A stretch of 64,000 bases of DNA, taken from Hybos culiciformis (taxonomy: Eukaryota; Arthropoda; Insecta; Diptera; Hybotidae). Each line of letters opens with the position of its first letter. Within the stretch, counting starts at the first letter, position 1. The notes below the pieces were generated by a model. That model was given only the letters and a program-made list of their open reading frames with translations, had not been told where the DNA came from and searched no databases. The stretch lies in assembly GCA_964007475.1 (NCBI GenBank), contig OZ023273.1:84517712-84581711 (forward strand), given 5' to 3'. Positions 42,880 to 54,860 of the stretch are shown one piece after another. Both the position numbers and the translations under genes were made by a program.

Positions 42880-43445
42880 GCATTTAAAACACTTTATCGA
42901 ATTAATTTTGGAATGTTGAAATGCTCAACAGCCCTTGCCAAAGCTAAAACTTTTTTAGTTTGAGCATACCACTTTTCACAGTCTGATAACCTCCTATTTC
43001 CATAAGCAATTACCCGCGGAATATTAAAATGAATAAGAACAGACCCTAACCCTACAAGACTAGCATTAGCTGTTATCTGTGTCCGATCTTTTGGATCATA
43101 GAATCCGACACTTTTATTTATCGATAATACATTTTTAATTCTGGAAAAACCACATCTTGTTTATTTCCCCAAAATTTTTCTATACATTTTCTATACGGCT
43201 TTTCAATAAAATTTTGGGACAAAAATGTTTGGGACGTAGCAAGTCCTCTTGAAGATTCTGCTAAAGTAGCTAAATTTGAAATGAATTTACATACATAATT
43301 ATTAAGTCTTAAAAAACTTTGAAGTTCTGCAATATTTTTAGGACGATCTGGCATTAATATGACGCTCCATTGGTCTTTCTTACACCGTTTTTTGACAAAA
43401 TGTGTCCCAAAAACTCAATTTCTCTTACTTGATAAATACATTTAT
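42880..43445 (-). pseudogene. Ty3/gypsy RT-RNase H fragment
   Basis: On the minus strand, VREIEFLGHILSKNGV is followed, after a frame change, by PKNIAELQSFLRLNNYVCKF and further on by ITANASLVGLGSVLIHFN, PRVIAYGNRRLSDCEKWYAQ and LALARAVEHFNI. These are the RT thumb/connection and the beginning of RNase H of Ty3/gypsy elements; the usual aspartate of 'TDAS' is replaced by N. About 60 bases at 43195-43255 are one arm of the TTAAGAGGACTTG foldback family, inserted in the middle. No LTR was recognised. Confidence 0.75.
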
Positions 43446-43537
43446 AACTATTTAATAAACGTGATTTATAATATTATTATAAGACTATTTGCCTACTATA
43501 ATATTTTGATAAGACTATTTGCCTAAGTAGAATAACT

Positions 43538-44306
43538 ATGAATAATGTATCAAACTTAAATAAATTAAAAATTGCGTGCATAAACGCTTGTTGTATTAGA
43601 AATAAATTGCATGAAGTTGAAGCTTATATCGCAATTAAAAATAATGAGGTTGATGTTTTAATAATGACTGAAGTATGGATTTATGAGTACGAACAACATC
43701 TTTTCAATTTACCTGGTTATAATGTTACTTTTAATTGTGAAAACAATAATAGAGGTGGAGGTAGGTACTGCTATATTTGTTAAGTACAAATTCAACTTTA
43801 AAGTAATCAAGCTATGGCATGAAATTAACTCCTCATTAATTGAAATTGACTTTAACAAAAATAAATTAAAAAGTTTAGCTGGATATAACAGCCCAACGGT
43901 CAACAAGAACCATCAATATATTGCTCATATATCTTATATGCAGGTGACACAAACTTGAATTTGCTTAATGATACTACAACTTAATTAAGAAATATAATGA
44001 GATGATCACATGTCCAACTCCATTAATGTTTTCAATAAGATTAATAATGCAAATGCTACCAGAGTAACTTTGAATAGCCGTATTCTTATTGACCATGTAC
44101 TAATTAAAACTTCGATTAAATATGATTTTTATCTATTACTGGAGGATAATGGTCGACTGTATCACCGTATAATTTATTTTGAAATTGGGTTTCAACGTCC
44201 CTTTTTACCACTACCAACCAAAACTGAAATACCAGTGATTGGCTATAGAAAATTTAAAAACGATGTTAAGAACCAACTGCAATCAAAACAACCAGAATGC
44301 TTAGAG
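43538..44306 (+). pseudogene. Non-LTR retrotransposon endonuclease (APE) region, broken
   Basis: The frame opens with MNNVSNLNKLKIACINACCI and RNKLHEVEAYI, followed by VLIMTEVWI, the glutamate-containing block of APE-type endonucleases. After frameshifts (near 43765 and 43950) SRILIDHVLIKT supplies the final Asp-His motif. Downstream, the same element continues with reverse transcriptase at 45055 after a TIR-element insertion. The copy is a relic. Confidence 0.75.
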
Positions 44307-45050
44307 TAGGGTTTCCAGAACATCTCTTTTAAAGAGAACAAGTTCTCTTTTTATCTTGGATCTTTTTGTTTTATCTTGGATCTTTTCTTTTGCATTCTTT
44401 TTACGTTACCTTTTTTTTAATGTTCTCTTTATTTACTCTTTTTTGTAAAATTTGCAAAAATGCAATTCACTTTTTTAAATCTCCAAATAGCGCCCCTTAT
44501 GGCGAAAAAAGCACATACTTATGGTTATAAAAAATGTAAATAAAAACAGTCTCACTGAGTTAAATATCCAAACAGCGCCTCCTATGGCGAAAAAAGGCAC
44601 ATACTCGTGTATATAAAAAATGTAAATAAAGGGATTGTCAAAACAGTCAATAATCAATAGAAATTTTACATAGGGCTAATTATTTTCCTGATGGGTTATT
44701 TTCCTGAATGGTTTCGGTTTTATAATTTTAAAATGAAATATCTTTTTCAATATTAGTAAAAAATCAATTACACAAGAAAAATTTGAATTTATTTATTATT
44801 TGTTTTTTTATCACATATCACAAGAAGAAAGTGATTTTACAAGAAGAAAGTGATTTTACAAGAAGAAAGTGATTTTATATAATGTGAATTTTATTTATAA
44901 TTTAAAAATGACTATAAATTAAAAATTAATGAATATAAAATATAAAAGTGGCCTTTTTTCGCTGAGTTTTCGAAAAGTAAGGGGTGGGGTCCGATTTATT
45001 TAAATAATATTCTCTTTTTTTTTTTGATACCATATGGACTGGACACCCTA
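44307..45050. mobile_element. TIR element inserted between endonuclease and RT of a non-LTR copy
   Basis: TAGGGTTTCCAG at the left end and CTGGACACCCTA at the right end are inverted repeats with one mismatch. The coding sense of the non-LTR element stops at one edge and resumes at the other. Inside are an 85-base direct duplication (CAAATAGCGCCCCTTATGGC near 44484 and a variant near 44569) and three copies of CAAGAAGAAAGTGATTTTA at 44820-44878. The TSD is unclear. Confidence 0.6.
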
Positions 45051-45054
45051 GCCT

Positions 45055-46830
45055 AAGCTCAAAAGGAAATAATTGAGACCATAAAACAATGTAAGAAAAT
45101 GAACACAAAATTTAGAATAATAAGAACTAGGAATGAATCATGGTTTAATGATGAGATAAGACGAGACCAGAGAAGACAAGATTTATAAATTAAAGAACGC
45201 TGCCACCAATAATGAGGTGTACAAAAAAAGGTTCTCAGAAGCTAAAAACAGAGTCCCGAAACTAATTAGAAGGGTTAAACAAGACAAATTTGAAAATGAA
45301 GTAATGAAATCAAATGGGGATTCTAAAAAACTATGGTCTACTATCAACGCAACTATTAAAAATACAAACATCTACAACACGATGAAACGGGATATTAATG
45401 AAATGTATATTGAACAAAAAAATATCACTAATCCTAAAGAAATTGCCAAAGGGCTTAATCATCACTTTAACAACATTGGTGAAAAATTAGCTAAACAGAT
45501 TAAGGGTAAGGTGGAGCCTGTTAAAAATGACTATACTCATAATTCAATATTCATTTCACTCTGCGACCATAATGAAGTAAGGAAAATTATAACTAATTTA
45601 AAAACAAATACAGCTGCTGGCCCTGATAGTATTACTACGTTTGATCTTAAAGCAAATACTGTTTGAAAGAATCCATCATAATACGTATTTTCAAAAGTGG
45701 CGCTAAAACTGATTCTAGCAACTATAGGCCCATATCATTGCTCAGCATTTTAAGTAAGATATTTGAAAAAATCATCAACAAACGCATAGTAGACTTCTGC
45801 AATAAATTTAATATATTGGACAAAAATCAGTTTGGGTTTCAGGCCGGCTGTAATACGCAGTCTGCCATTACTGAGGTAGTTGAAGAAGTAGAAAACGGGA
45901 TCTACAAAAAGTTTTTGACACGGTAGACCACGGAATACTAATCACTTGTATTGAGGAGCCTGGATTTAGGGGTGTTTTCAAGACTTTTAAACTAATTATT
46001 TATCGAACAGGAAAATGTGTACTATTATTAATAATGTGTGCATTGAAAATTTAACGCTAAGAATGGATGTACCGCAGGGGTCTGTTCTTGGACCTACTTT
46101 ATATTTGCTATACATTAACAACATTAAATACGGAGGGCTAACATCTAACTACAAAATATTTGCTGAAGACACCTGTTTTTTATATAAACATAAGAATCCA
46201 ATTGAACGTGAGGACATAGAACAATTTTAAAAATGGCTACAAGGTATCAAACCAACAATTAACATCAACAAAACAAAATATATTATATTTAAAGTCAAGA
46301 ATAAAGTAGATATTTATCCCAGAATTAAAGTCAATGGTGTGGGCATTCATAGAATCTATCGACTAAATACCTAGGTATGAAACTAGATGAAAAAATGAGC
46401 TGGAGTCAACATATCGATAACTTAGCGAAAAAAAATCACTGCAATAATTGGGGCTTTGAAAAGAACTGGTGCTGATTTCAGTAACAGCGTAGCGAATCTC
46501 ATTTTTCATGGTCATATACATCAACTATAACATTGTCGCATGGGTTGTATGCGCTGCTAATAAAAAAATTGTATCAGAGTATTGATGAATAAAAGTCTGA
46601 AAACTCTCTTCAACTTGAATAGATTTACGTCCACAAGTCTAATTTATAATAAACTCATGAAATTTAACCTAGACGAAATAATTATTATTGAACAATCAAA
46701 ATTTATTCATCGTATAGTAAATAACATCTCAAAAAATAACTTCAAAATACCTCGCTGTAACGAAATACACAATCATCATATAGCGTTAGAACGGCTATAA
46801 AAAGAAAAGGTCTAAAATATTCAGCTATTA
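45055..46830 (+). pseudogene. Non-LTR retrotransposon reverse transcriptase, broken
   Basis: It starts with a linker (ESWFNDEIRR), then the RT blocks in order: YRPISLLSILSKIFEKII, NQFGFQAGCNTQSAI, FDTVDHGIL (first catalytic Asp block, out of frame with its neighbours), PQGSVLGPTLYLLYINN and FAEDT. The last should be FADDT, so one catalytic aspartate is Glu. After 46230 the frame breaks again; a C-terminal segment, LKTLFNLNRFTSTSLIYNKL to 46800, is typical of Jockey/CR1-like elements. Several stops and shifts show it is inactive. The clade cannot be fixed by eye. Confidence 0.8.
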
Positions 46831-46959
46831 GAGACTCGTTGCCCAATCAAATTAAGCAAACCATTTAACAAATTTGTATTAAGATTAAAGACATATATTA
46901 GGAATAAATAATAATCAAATTACTACGTGATACACAACTTTAATATTAAGTACTACAAC

Positions 46960-47870
46960 TTGCCGAGTTTCAATGACAAGGAATATAATACGACTACTAC
47001 CATGCGACTGCATGTATTTCCAGATATTAATTTTCCTATTTGCAGAAAGAGGTGAAGACTGGGTAGCTTCTACGCTGGAAATAAAGTACAAAACCGCATA
47101 TCACTGGATTCAATATGGACGTAACACCATGGTAACAAAAGGAGGCAAAAAGGCAAAAATGCGAAATCGATTTGATAATTTACTGGATAGAAGAAGACTG
47201 TGGAATAATATTGAAGAAAATAAAAGAAAAGATTTCGGAATTTCGGAAAATTGATAGCTGTTTCAACCGTTGGTAACTACTTAAAAGGCAGACTGTTTAC
47301 CACAAATAAAGTGCGCATTGAAATATAACTATGAATTCAGAAATTAACAAATTTAAACGATCTGAATATGTCCACTCTTTGAACAATTATAAACAGCAGG
47401 GGAAACAAATTGTATGGATAGATATTTTGTTTGCCGTCGAACAAAGGGTTGTGGAAGAGCTGGTGATAGAGCAGTCCAACACGTACCAGCATCAAGAGTT
47501 CCTAATGTACATTTGATCGGAGGAATTTCTATTACAGGAGTTATATTGATGGAACGCAAAGTGGCTCATTTACTGCACAGTTAGGAAATAATTGGGTAAG
47601 AAGATTAATTCCACACATGGCAAATTAACTTGCAGATTTAGTGATTGTTGCAGACAACGCACCATGCCATTCAAGCCCAGAAACAGTAATCAATGGGACG
47701 ACGGGATCTTTGTAACGACGGGATCTTTGTAACGACTAGGACCCTATTCTCCAATGCTTAATCCCAATGAGAATATTTGGTCTAAGCAAAATTCGTGTTC
47801 CGAACGTTGCAGGCACTGGCGTGATGAAACAAAAACTGATTTATTTCGAGAATATTATAGATAATGCAAA
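46960..47870 (+). pseudogene. Tc1/IS630-type DDE transposase pseudogene
   Basis: An N-terminal helix-turn-helix-like part reads DWVASTLEIKYKTAYHWIQY. After stops and shifts come KQIVWID (first Asp), HLIGGISITGVI, LVIVADNAPCHSS (second Asp) and LGPYSPMLNPNENIWSK (third acid, NEN for the usual NPxE). The tail VPNVAGTGVMKQKLIYFENI also fits the family. A 20-base unit, GACGGGATCTTTGTAACGAC, is doubled near 47698-47737, inside the gene. Inactive; no TIRs were recognised. Confidence 0.75.
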
Positions 47871-48075
47871 AACACTATTACTGTGGGTGCTTTGCCCTGC
47901 TGTACAACTTTAGCAATGAATGATATGTCCGCCGGGTGTTCACTGGATTTTTTTTTTGTTGGAAGTCTGAATGTCGTAATATGTCTTAATTTTATAATTT
48001 ACTGCAGTTTTGATAGGATAATAATTATAAATCTTAATTTTCTTATCTTATATGGAAATTTTTAATTAAAACTAA

Positions 48076-48178
48076 TTTCTGAATTAAAATTGACTAATCT
48101 GAATTTCAATTGATACTTCCTGAATTAAAATTGACTAATCTGTATTACAATTGATACTTTCTGAATTACACTTGAAAA
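48076..48178. repeat. About 41-bp tandem repeat
   Basis: CTGAATTAAAATTGACTAAT with following AATTGATACTT occurs twice, with a partial third copy. Non-coding. Confidence 0.6.
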
Positions 48179-48490
48179 AGGTGTAGTTTGGTTTAATTTT
48201 TCATTTACTTTTTCTTAAATTTAGTAGAGAAGAAGTCTAAATTCGAACAAGTCCGAACTTAATCAAAGATTTATGAGGTGGAAAAAATCACGCCATATTC
48301 CAAAAAATCAAACTTGAGAAATGAGATGAAAATCATGTTAAAGACTAATGGTTCGAAATATTACAAAACTCACAGTAAGAGAAATAAAGAATAACAATTT
48401 CTCTGCTATTAAAGCAAAATGACAAATTAAACAAAGTTAAAAATAATTTTAATTTCACGTAAAAATGGTTCAAATAATAATATTTCTATC

Positions 48491-49535
48491 CAGGGTTTAA
48501 AAAAAAACACACCACAAGTATAAACAGAAGTGTACCGAACTTCTATTTATTTTTCAAAATAAATCACATTCGCAGGCACTTCTAATAATTTATTAAAAAA
48601 TGCATTTGTATGCAGATATAGTATTTATTTTTGCTCTGTATACTTCTGCGTAAATGTGTGAAAAAAAAAACAAAGCACTCATTAGAAAAAAAAAAAAATA
48701 TCACTTCGGCATAAGTAAAATGTAAAACTTGACAAACAAATTTCTGTTTATTTTATATCGCAATCGTTGGTTCAGGGTAAAAAGTAACATCCAATTTTGA
48801 TAAAGAGAATAAAGTTTTGTAAGGTAATTTATTTTATTATTAAGAAACAACAAAACAATATTTTAGTAAACTAATACTTTGATGGGCAACCTGTGTAGTG
48901 GCTCTCGAAAAAAAAATAATTAGTTGATTTAGGTTGCTCATCTCTGATCTATTGCAAATTTAGAAATTTGAAAATATATAGAATGTCTGCTTCACGCCAT
49001 CTCAAGCTTGGTGAGTTGTTGAAGAAGCAAAAATTATACACTACGTATTTAATTACATAGTAGTTAAATAAAAATAAATTGTAACGGTAATCTGGGCGCT
49101 TAATTCAAATAATTTGTTTTGAATCCTTGATTTTATTAAATTTAATTTTTTTTTTCATTTTAAAAATGTGTTGGCTAGAAACTTTAGTTTTAAAAAAATG
49201 TTGTATAATTCGTATTTGGCTTTACAACCATTTTATTCGGAACCTTCGTTTGCACTGTATTGTAAACTATATTAAAACTTGAATATGTGTTTGTAAATAG
49301 AAATAAACCGATATAAAAATAAATGATTACTAAGATGTTATTTTTATTCAAAAAATAAATAGAATCAAATGTATGAATTATGTAAAATAAAGAGGAAAAC
49401 ACTACAGAGAAATTTTTAAATAAAAGTGTTGGTATACGTTTGTTTAAATAAAAAAATAAAAAGAAATAAACCGCAGGTACACTTCTGTTTATTTTTGGAA
49501 GATTTCTGTTTATTTGTGTAATATTTTTAACCCTG
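48491..49535. mobile_element. hAT-like MITE with perfect 8-bp target duplication
   Basis: CAGGGTTTAAAAAAAAAC at the left faces, inverted, CAGGGTTAAAAATATTACAC at the right. TTTCTATC flanks both sides (48483-48490 and 49536-49543). Subterminal AAACAGAAGTGTACC and GGTACACTTCTGTTTA are complementary. AT-rich interior without coding potential. Confidence 0.85.
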
Positions 49536-50149
49536 TTTCTATCAATATTGTCTGTAATTTCATTTTGAACCAATTTTCATAATAGTTTTGACTCCACATT
49601 ACGAAGAACAATCACTATAATCAGAAAAATTAAATGAATGTATTTAAATGAATATAGAAAAAATTTTGTACAAATTAAAGACAATTGTATTTTTAACATT
49701 ATTAATTTTAAATAATCTCATTGTAAAATGGAATATTTTTCACGCAGAAAATAAAAGAAATAATATTCCTCTTATTAGAATAACAACCTAAACTACCCCT
49801 TGTAATTATATGTATATATAGGTAATTTAAATTGAAAAACAAACTATACGCAGCAAATTTTCCATGTTAAAATAAAAATAATTGAGTATTTTTTATCTAA
49901 ATTGATTATTATTTAAAAAAAAAAAAATTTGGGTCACCATTATTCGATTTTTGTTCTCGGAAAAATTATAAAATTAATTTTTGATATAAATATAAAGCCA
50001 GATTCCCATTTTGTTAAATACCTATCTATTGTTTTTTACGCGTCACAAAAACATCGGTAGAGTTGTTCCATGTGTAAAAAAAAGTTCCTATATACATACA
50101 TATATACAAAAAAATATCGATGAGAAATAAAAATAGGTCCGATAATGTT

Positions 50150-50650
50150 AATTGATTAAATTTTTTATTTTACATACACAACTATTTAATACAAATATTA
50201 TTATACAATATTTGCATATCGCAAGCAGTTTCTCTGGACACCTTTTACTCTTGCAATGTATACGTTGAAATTTAGAGACCAAATCTGGCGTGAGTATTCA
50301 ACGATTGTTCGAACAAAAGAAACATATAGAAGCGTAAAGAAACGTATAGAAACATGCGGGTGGTCCAGCTCATGTGATTGACGCTTTGTAAACCCTAACA
50401 TCATCTAAGCCTTGCTCGTTATATACTTTATATGACTATCAAAAATGAATTTCAAATCCAAAAAAAACATTCAAATAAAGCTTTTCGTCTACCAGTATCA
50501 AAACATTCGATCCCAAGTAATGCTGGACAAATAGTGGTGTTCTTTTCCTAATAAATATCATGACGTTGCATTTTGTTGAATTTAAAAGAAGATTATTTTC
50601 ACAACACCAAGAATTAAAATACATTGGGATCATTCCGCAAATCTACACAA
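50150..50650 (-). pseudogene. Non-LTR retrotransposon C-terminal fragment, antisense
   Basis: Minus-strand frames read YFNSWCCENNLLLNSTKCNV (start of the post-RT region) and then, after breaks, FVRTIVEYSRQIWS and YIARVKGVQRNCLRYANIV, the 'LEYxxxxWxPxxxxxIxxIExVQRxFxRY' block of Jockey/R1-like elements. It belongs with the RT fragment at 51400-51740, from which it is separated by a hAT insertion. A plus-strand counterpart is at 53900-53985. Confidence 0.65.
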
Positions 50651-50729
50651 TCATAAAAACAGTTAACGGACTTCAAAAATTTTGTAAATAGCGTAAATAA
50701 AAAAGATACCAAGTGAGGAAGGCCACTAT

Positions 50730-51347
50730 TAGAGTTTCCGGTGCGGATATATACGAACCGTAAAACCGCGGTTTTTTAATTCAAAACCGCGGTTTTTTAA
50801 TTCAAAACCGCATCAGCAAACTCCTCTAGAAAACCGCGGTTTTGCGGTTCTTAAATCAAGAAAAAAAAATGTACGAAATTTTAATAGTACATAATAAGCT
50901 TGGTTTTTTTAACTTAAAGTAAAAATTCAAAAACTATTAGTAGGCCATAGATAATATATATATTTAAGTAGTAGGCGAATATTTAAATATAAAAAAAATT
51001 AAAAATGAAATAAATAAAGAAATTGAAAACGTAACAAAGCTCATTCACAAAGTTCAATTTTGTCAAAACAAGAATTTGCTTTGTTTCGAAAAACGTTGGA
51101 TCGAACTAAAAATTTGGATCTACTTTACAAAGCGCTTTCTACAATAAGATGCTCGCCCACATATGCTGAAAGAACTTTTTCAGTCAGCGATAATTTTTGC
51201 TCAAAATAAAGGTCAAAACTATCAGACAAATCCTTAAATTGCTTAATATTTAAAAAAAAATTTATTTAAATAAATAGAAAAAAGTTAAAGAAATTATAAA
51301 ATGTATTTTCTATTAATTTGGAAAACTGCGGTTTTTTGGAAACTCTA
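50730..51347 (+). mobile_element. hAT element relic with transposase dimerisation segment
   Basis: The ends TAGAGTTTCCGG and, inverted, TAGAGTTTCCAAAAAACC form a TIR. The flanks GCCACTAT and GCCATTAT match at 7 of 8 positions. Both ends carry subterminal AACCGCGGTTTT palindromes, one with a doubled 22-base unit. At about 51084-51262 the frame reads RTKNLDLLYKALSTIRCSPT, YAERTFSVSDNFCSK, stop, RSKLSDKSLNCLIF. This is the hAT C-terminal dimerisation region ('TxxxxERxFSxxxxxxxxxRxxLxxxxxxxLxF'). Inserted in a non-LTR relic. Confidence 0.8.
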
Positions 51348-51399
51348 GCCATTATAAACTTGAAATGGATTTGAGAGACCTTCATTAAATAAAACTTGA

Positions 51400-51740
51400 T
51401 AATGGCGAATAATCAAGTTACTCCAGACCTATTTAACAAAATTTGGATTGAATCCAAGTTTATCCAATTTCAAAACAAGAATGCGATGACATAGTTTATC
51501 AAATGCTTGTCAAAAATCCATAAAAATGTAATCCACTTGGTTTACCAAAAGAAAATTATCTGTACAAAATGAGTTGAATTCTAACAAAATAGTTTTTGCC
51601 AGCAATAAACCCGTGTTGATAAGGGGAGAGGATGTATTTAATATGAAATATGCAAAAACCTTAGGGATACGCTGACCAACGAAATATATGTTTATAATTT
51701 GTAATTTAATTTTATGTATATAAGGTATCATGTAAGAAGT
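51400..51740 (-). pseudogene. Non-LTR reverse transcriptase fragment, antisense
   Basis: The minus strand encodes LLEFNSFCTDNFLLVNQVDY and IFMDFWQAFDKLCHRILVLK. The latter is the RT block containing the first catalytic aspartate in 'DFxxAFDxVxHxxLLxKL'. Upstream and downstream frames are broken. With 50150-50650 it forms one split element. Confidence 0.7.
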
Positions 51741-52196
51741 TTTCCATTATTGCGGAGAACCCCCTCAATTGAGACTTGTTCCACAAGTAATAAAGGGGTT
51801 TTAAAATTTCATTGGCATATGATATTTGCACATTTTGAAGGGCTGCTCAAAACCTAGTCTTATTATATTTTTTATTAATTATATAAGATGAGGTATAATG
51901 TGAACTCATACATCATTCTTTTATTGATCGATAAAAAATTAATAATTTTTATAAACAAATTTTGACAATATTTATAATAATAATTGTTTGTTTGTATTTA
52001 ATTTTATGGTAAGTATTTATTGCACATAGTGAAAGTGATTGTAGTAAGTATTTAGAATATGGTAAGTATTTAGAATATAATTAGTGTAGGTGTTTTATGG
52101 TAAGTATTTAGAATATGAGAGTAAATTGGTTCCGTATTGGTGAGTGCATACGGCATGTGCAAACCATTATAGTGGTAGGTGGTCACGTTGATCAAG

Positions 52197-52256
52197 ACAA
52201 CAAAATATATTTAGACAACAAAATATATTTAGACAACAAAATATGTTTAGATAAAC
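52197..52256. repeat. 20-bp tandem repeat, three copies
   Basis: GACAACAAAATATATTTA is repeated three times, the last ending ATGTTTA. It is followed by the complementary AAACATATTTTGTTGT, so the end can fold into a hairpin. Located in the spacer of the large inverted duplication. Confidence 0.75.
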
Positions 52257-54069
52257 ATATTTTGTTGTTAAGAAATTGATTTTAAAGTGCAGCTTTTACT
52301 GCTAACAGATTTTCAAAGAATTCAAAGTACAACATTCTACTTAAATTCAAAACATGTGTGTACAGTTGTACACAGGAATGACGGTAAGAATAATAGTACC
52401 AAAAGGTACAACAATAACAGTATATGTATATTATGTGTACATTTTTAAGGGCTGCTGAAGACAGATTTAATATTTAAGGAGTATGTACATATTAATATAA
52501 GGAAAACAAAGAAAGACTAAACGATTTTGCATTTAATATACAAATTAGTTAGTGCAAGCACTGTATAAACTTTTGCTTGAATCGTATAAATTTAATAAAA
52601 ATGTGACAAAAAATGTGAAATATTTTTACCTCTTTTTTATTGCTTCAGACAACTTTAATTTTAATTTCAATTTTTTTTTTTCAACTTTTATCTATCAATT
52701 AAAACTTAAATCTATCAATTTATCTATCAATTAAAACTTAAAACAATGCACTATCAAATAATTCTACAATATTTTTACACATATTTTGATATTTTCCATT
52801 AAAAGTACGTAATATGATATATTATATTACAGCTGATTTATACTCGTATATATGTCTGAATATTTTAATAATAATTTTATTTAAAAAAAAATAAATAATC
52901 ATATTTTATTTTTTTTGAGAAAATTATAAAAATAATGGTATTAAGAGGCTAAAATAGTCTGCGAAGCAAGGGTGTTCTGCAATACTGTGTTGTGCTTTTA
53001 TTTTATCCATACAGTGTACAGAGTGACAGTGATTTTGATTTCAAATTGAAAATTAAAAATGGGAAAACGAAGTGTTTCTATAACACCCTTTGTTCCGCAA
53101 ATTGTTTGACCGTGTTTGGAGCTTTTAAGAGATGGATAAAATTTTTTTTTCTTAATAAAAAATATAAATGTAGTCCTTCTTAGAATTTAAATTTTTATAT
53201 TATGGTTAAATTTTTATACTTTGGTAATAATCAGCGAGGAATGGAAGTAACTTCTAAGATTAGAATCAGATAGAAAATTTATCAAAAATATAACCTTGAT
53301 GTACCAATGCGAAACAAATAAAACAATCTTTGATAATTTCAAGTGTAGAAAATGAATTATTTTAATAATAATAAAGTGATCGGCTGAGTTTCTCTTTATT
53401 GCGCTAAGCGAATTTTTTTGAATTTCTGACAGCTTTTTCGAATGCTTTTATTCAATTTTCCTTATGTCATTGTGTTTTTAATTATCCAAGAAATTTTTAC
53501 TTCTCCGTGTCGAATTTGTGTTCAACTTGGATGTACAAATACGAATAAAATCACTAAGTCATATGCATGAAGTAAAGAGTTCACATTATGCCTTATCTTA
53601 TCCAATTTAAAAAAGACTGGATTTTGAGTAACCCTTCAAATAGTGCAAATATCATACGCTTTATTACTGGTGTAACAAGTCTCAGTTGAGGGGTTCTTCG
53701 CAATACTGGCAAACTCTTACATTATACCTTTTCTTAAAAAATAATCAAATATTGAAATTTCAAATTATGAACATATATTTCGTTTGTCATCTATTCTTAG
53801 CTATTCTTAGAATTTATAAAGCGTCATAAAGAACAGCCCACATGTTTTGAAGCTTCTTTACATTTCTTTTCTTCTTTTCGTTCTATCGTTCAATACTCTT
53901 GCTAGGTTGGGTCTCCAAATTACTATATTGCAAGAGTAAATGATGTCCAGAGAAGCTTCTTGAGATATGCAAATATTGTATAATACTACTTGTATTAAAT
54001 AGTTGTGTATTTAAAATAAAATATATAATCAATTAAATTGACAACATTTTTGGACCTATTTTTATTTCT

Positions 54070-54500
54070 CTTCAAATTTTTTAAATACCTTGTTACCTTG
54101 TCCATTTTTTATAAATACCTTGTTGGAATAGATACGTGTTCCCTGGAAGTAAAAGCCCTACTTCCTCAACTTCAAGTATTTTCACGCCAAACACGTACTG
54201 CTTCAACTTCACACCCATATTTAGTAAAAATTCCCATATGTAATAGAACGAGCTTCAGAGATTCGTTTTCAATTCGCACCTCGAGAATGTGGAATGCTCT
54301 CCCATTAAAGTTGTTCCCGACAGCTGGTGGACGCTTAATTTACGACTTGCGCCGTTTTAAGAAAAGTGTAAATGATTACCTACTAACTGTCCCACTTTTT
54401 AATCCCGTCTAAGCTTCCTATCCCCATTATCAAATCCATACTTTTTTAGGTATAAAAGGTATCCCACCTAGTGATTTGGTAACTTTAATAAAAAAAAAAA
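54070..54500 (+). mobile_element. 5'-truncated non-LTR retrotransposon, same family as 5060-5850
   Basis: It reads LSIFYKYLVGIDTCSLEVKA to VPLFNPV and a stop at about 54410. Then comes the 3' UTR GGTATCCCACCTAGTGATTT and a poly-A run that merges into (TA)n. The 5' break is at about 54095. The copy interrupts the right arm of the inverted duplication, whose left counterpart (50100-50145) continues without it, which dates this insertion after the duplication. Confidence 0.85.
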
Positions 54501-54860
54501 TATATATATATATATAGGATTTTTTTTGTATATGGAACAACTCTACCGATGTTTTTGTGACGCGTAAAAGACAATATAATATATAGGTGTTTAACAAAAT
54601 TAGAATCTGTCTTCATATTTATATCAAAAATTAATTTTATAATTTTTCCGAGAACAAAAATCGAATAATGGTGACCCAAAAATTTTTTTTTAAAAATAAT
54701 AATCAATTTAGATAAAAAAAATACTCAATTATTTTTTATTTTAGCATGGAAAATTTTTTTGCGTATAGTTTGTTTTTCAAAAACAAACTTTTAAATTAAA
54801 TTACCTATATATGCATATACAATTACAAGGGGTAGTATAGGTTGTTATTCTAATAAGAGG

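Larger units (their letters stand above)
49768..54860. repeat. Large inverted duplication, arms about 49768-51920 and 53520-54860
   Basis: CCTCTTATTAGAATAACAAC at the left edge returns inverted at 54841-54860. Complementary blocks follow inward: CGATTTTTGTTCTCGGAAAA (49950s) and its complement (54640s), GACGCGTAAAAGAC (54555) and complement (50030s), a non-LTR tail (50200s and 53920s), and GGTATAATGTGAACTC (51890) with its partner (53580). The arms differ by insertions: a hAT piece at 50730-51347 in the left arm and a non-LTR copy at 54070-54500 in the right. The spacer is AT-rich. Confidence 0.7.

Noticed and set aside
44010..44309. Separate host gene at the endonuclease tail
   Set aside because: The IDHVLIKT motif and position show it is the end of the APE domain of the non-LTR element, not an independent gene.
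48882..48950. Tiny inverted repeat GATGGGCAACC...GGTTGCTCATC inside the hAT MITE
   Set aside because: Arms of about 10 bases with no target duplication; too short to call as a separate element.
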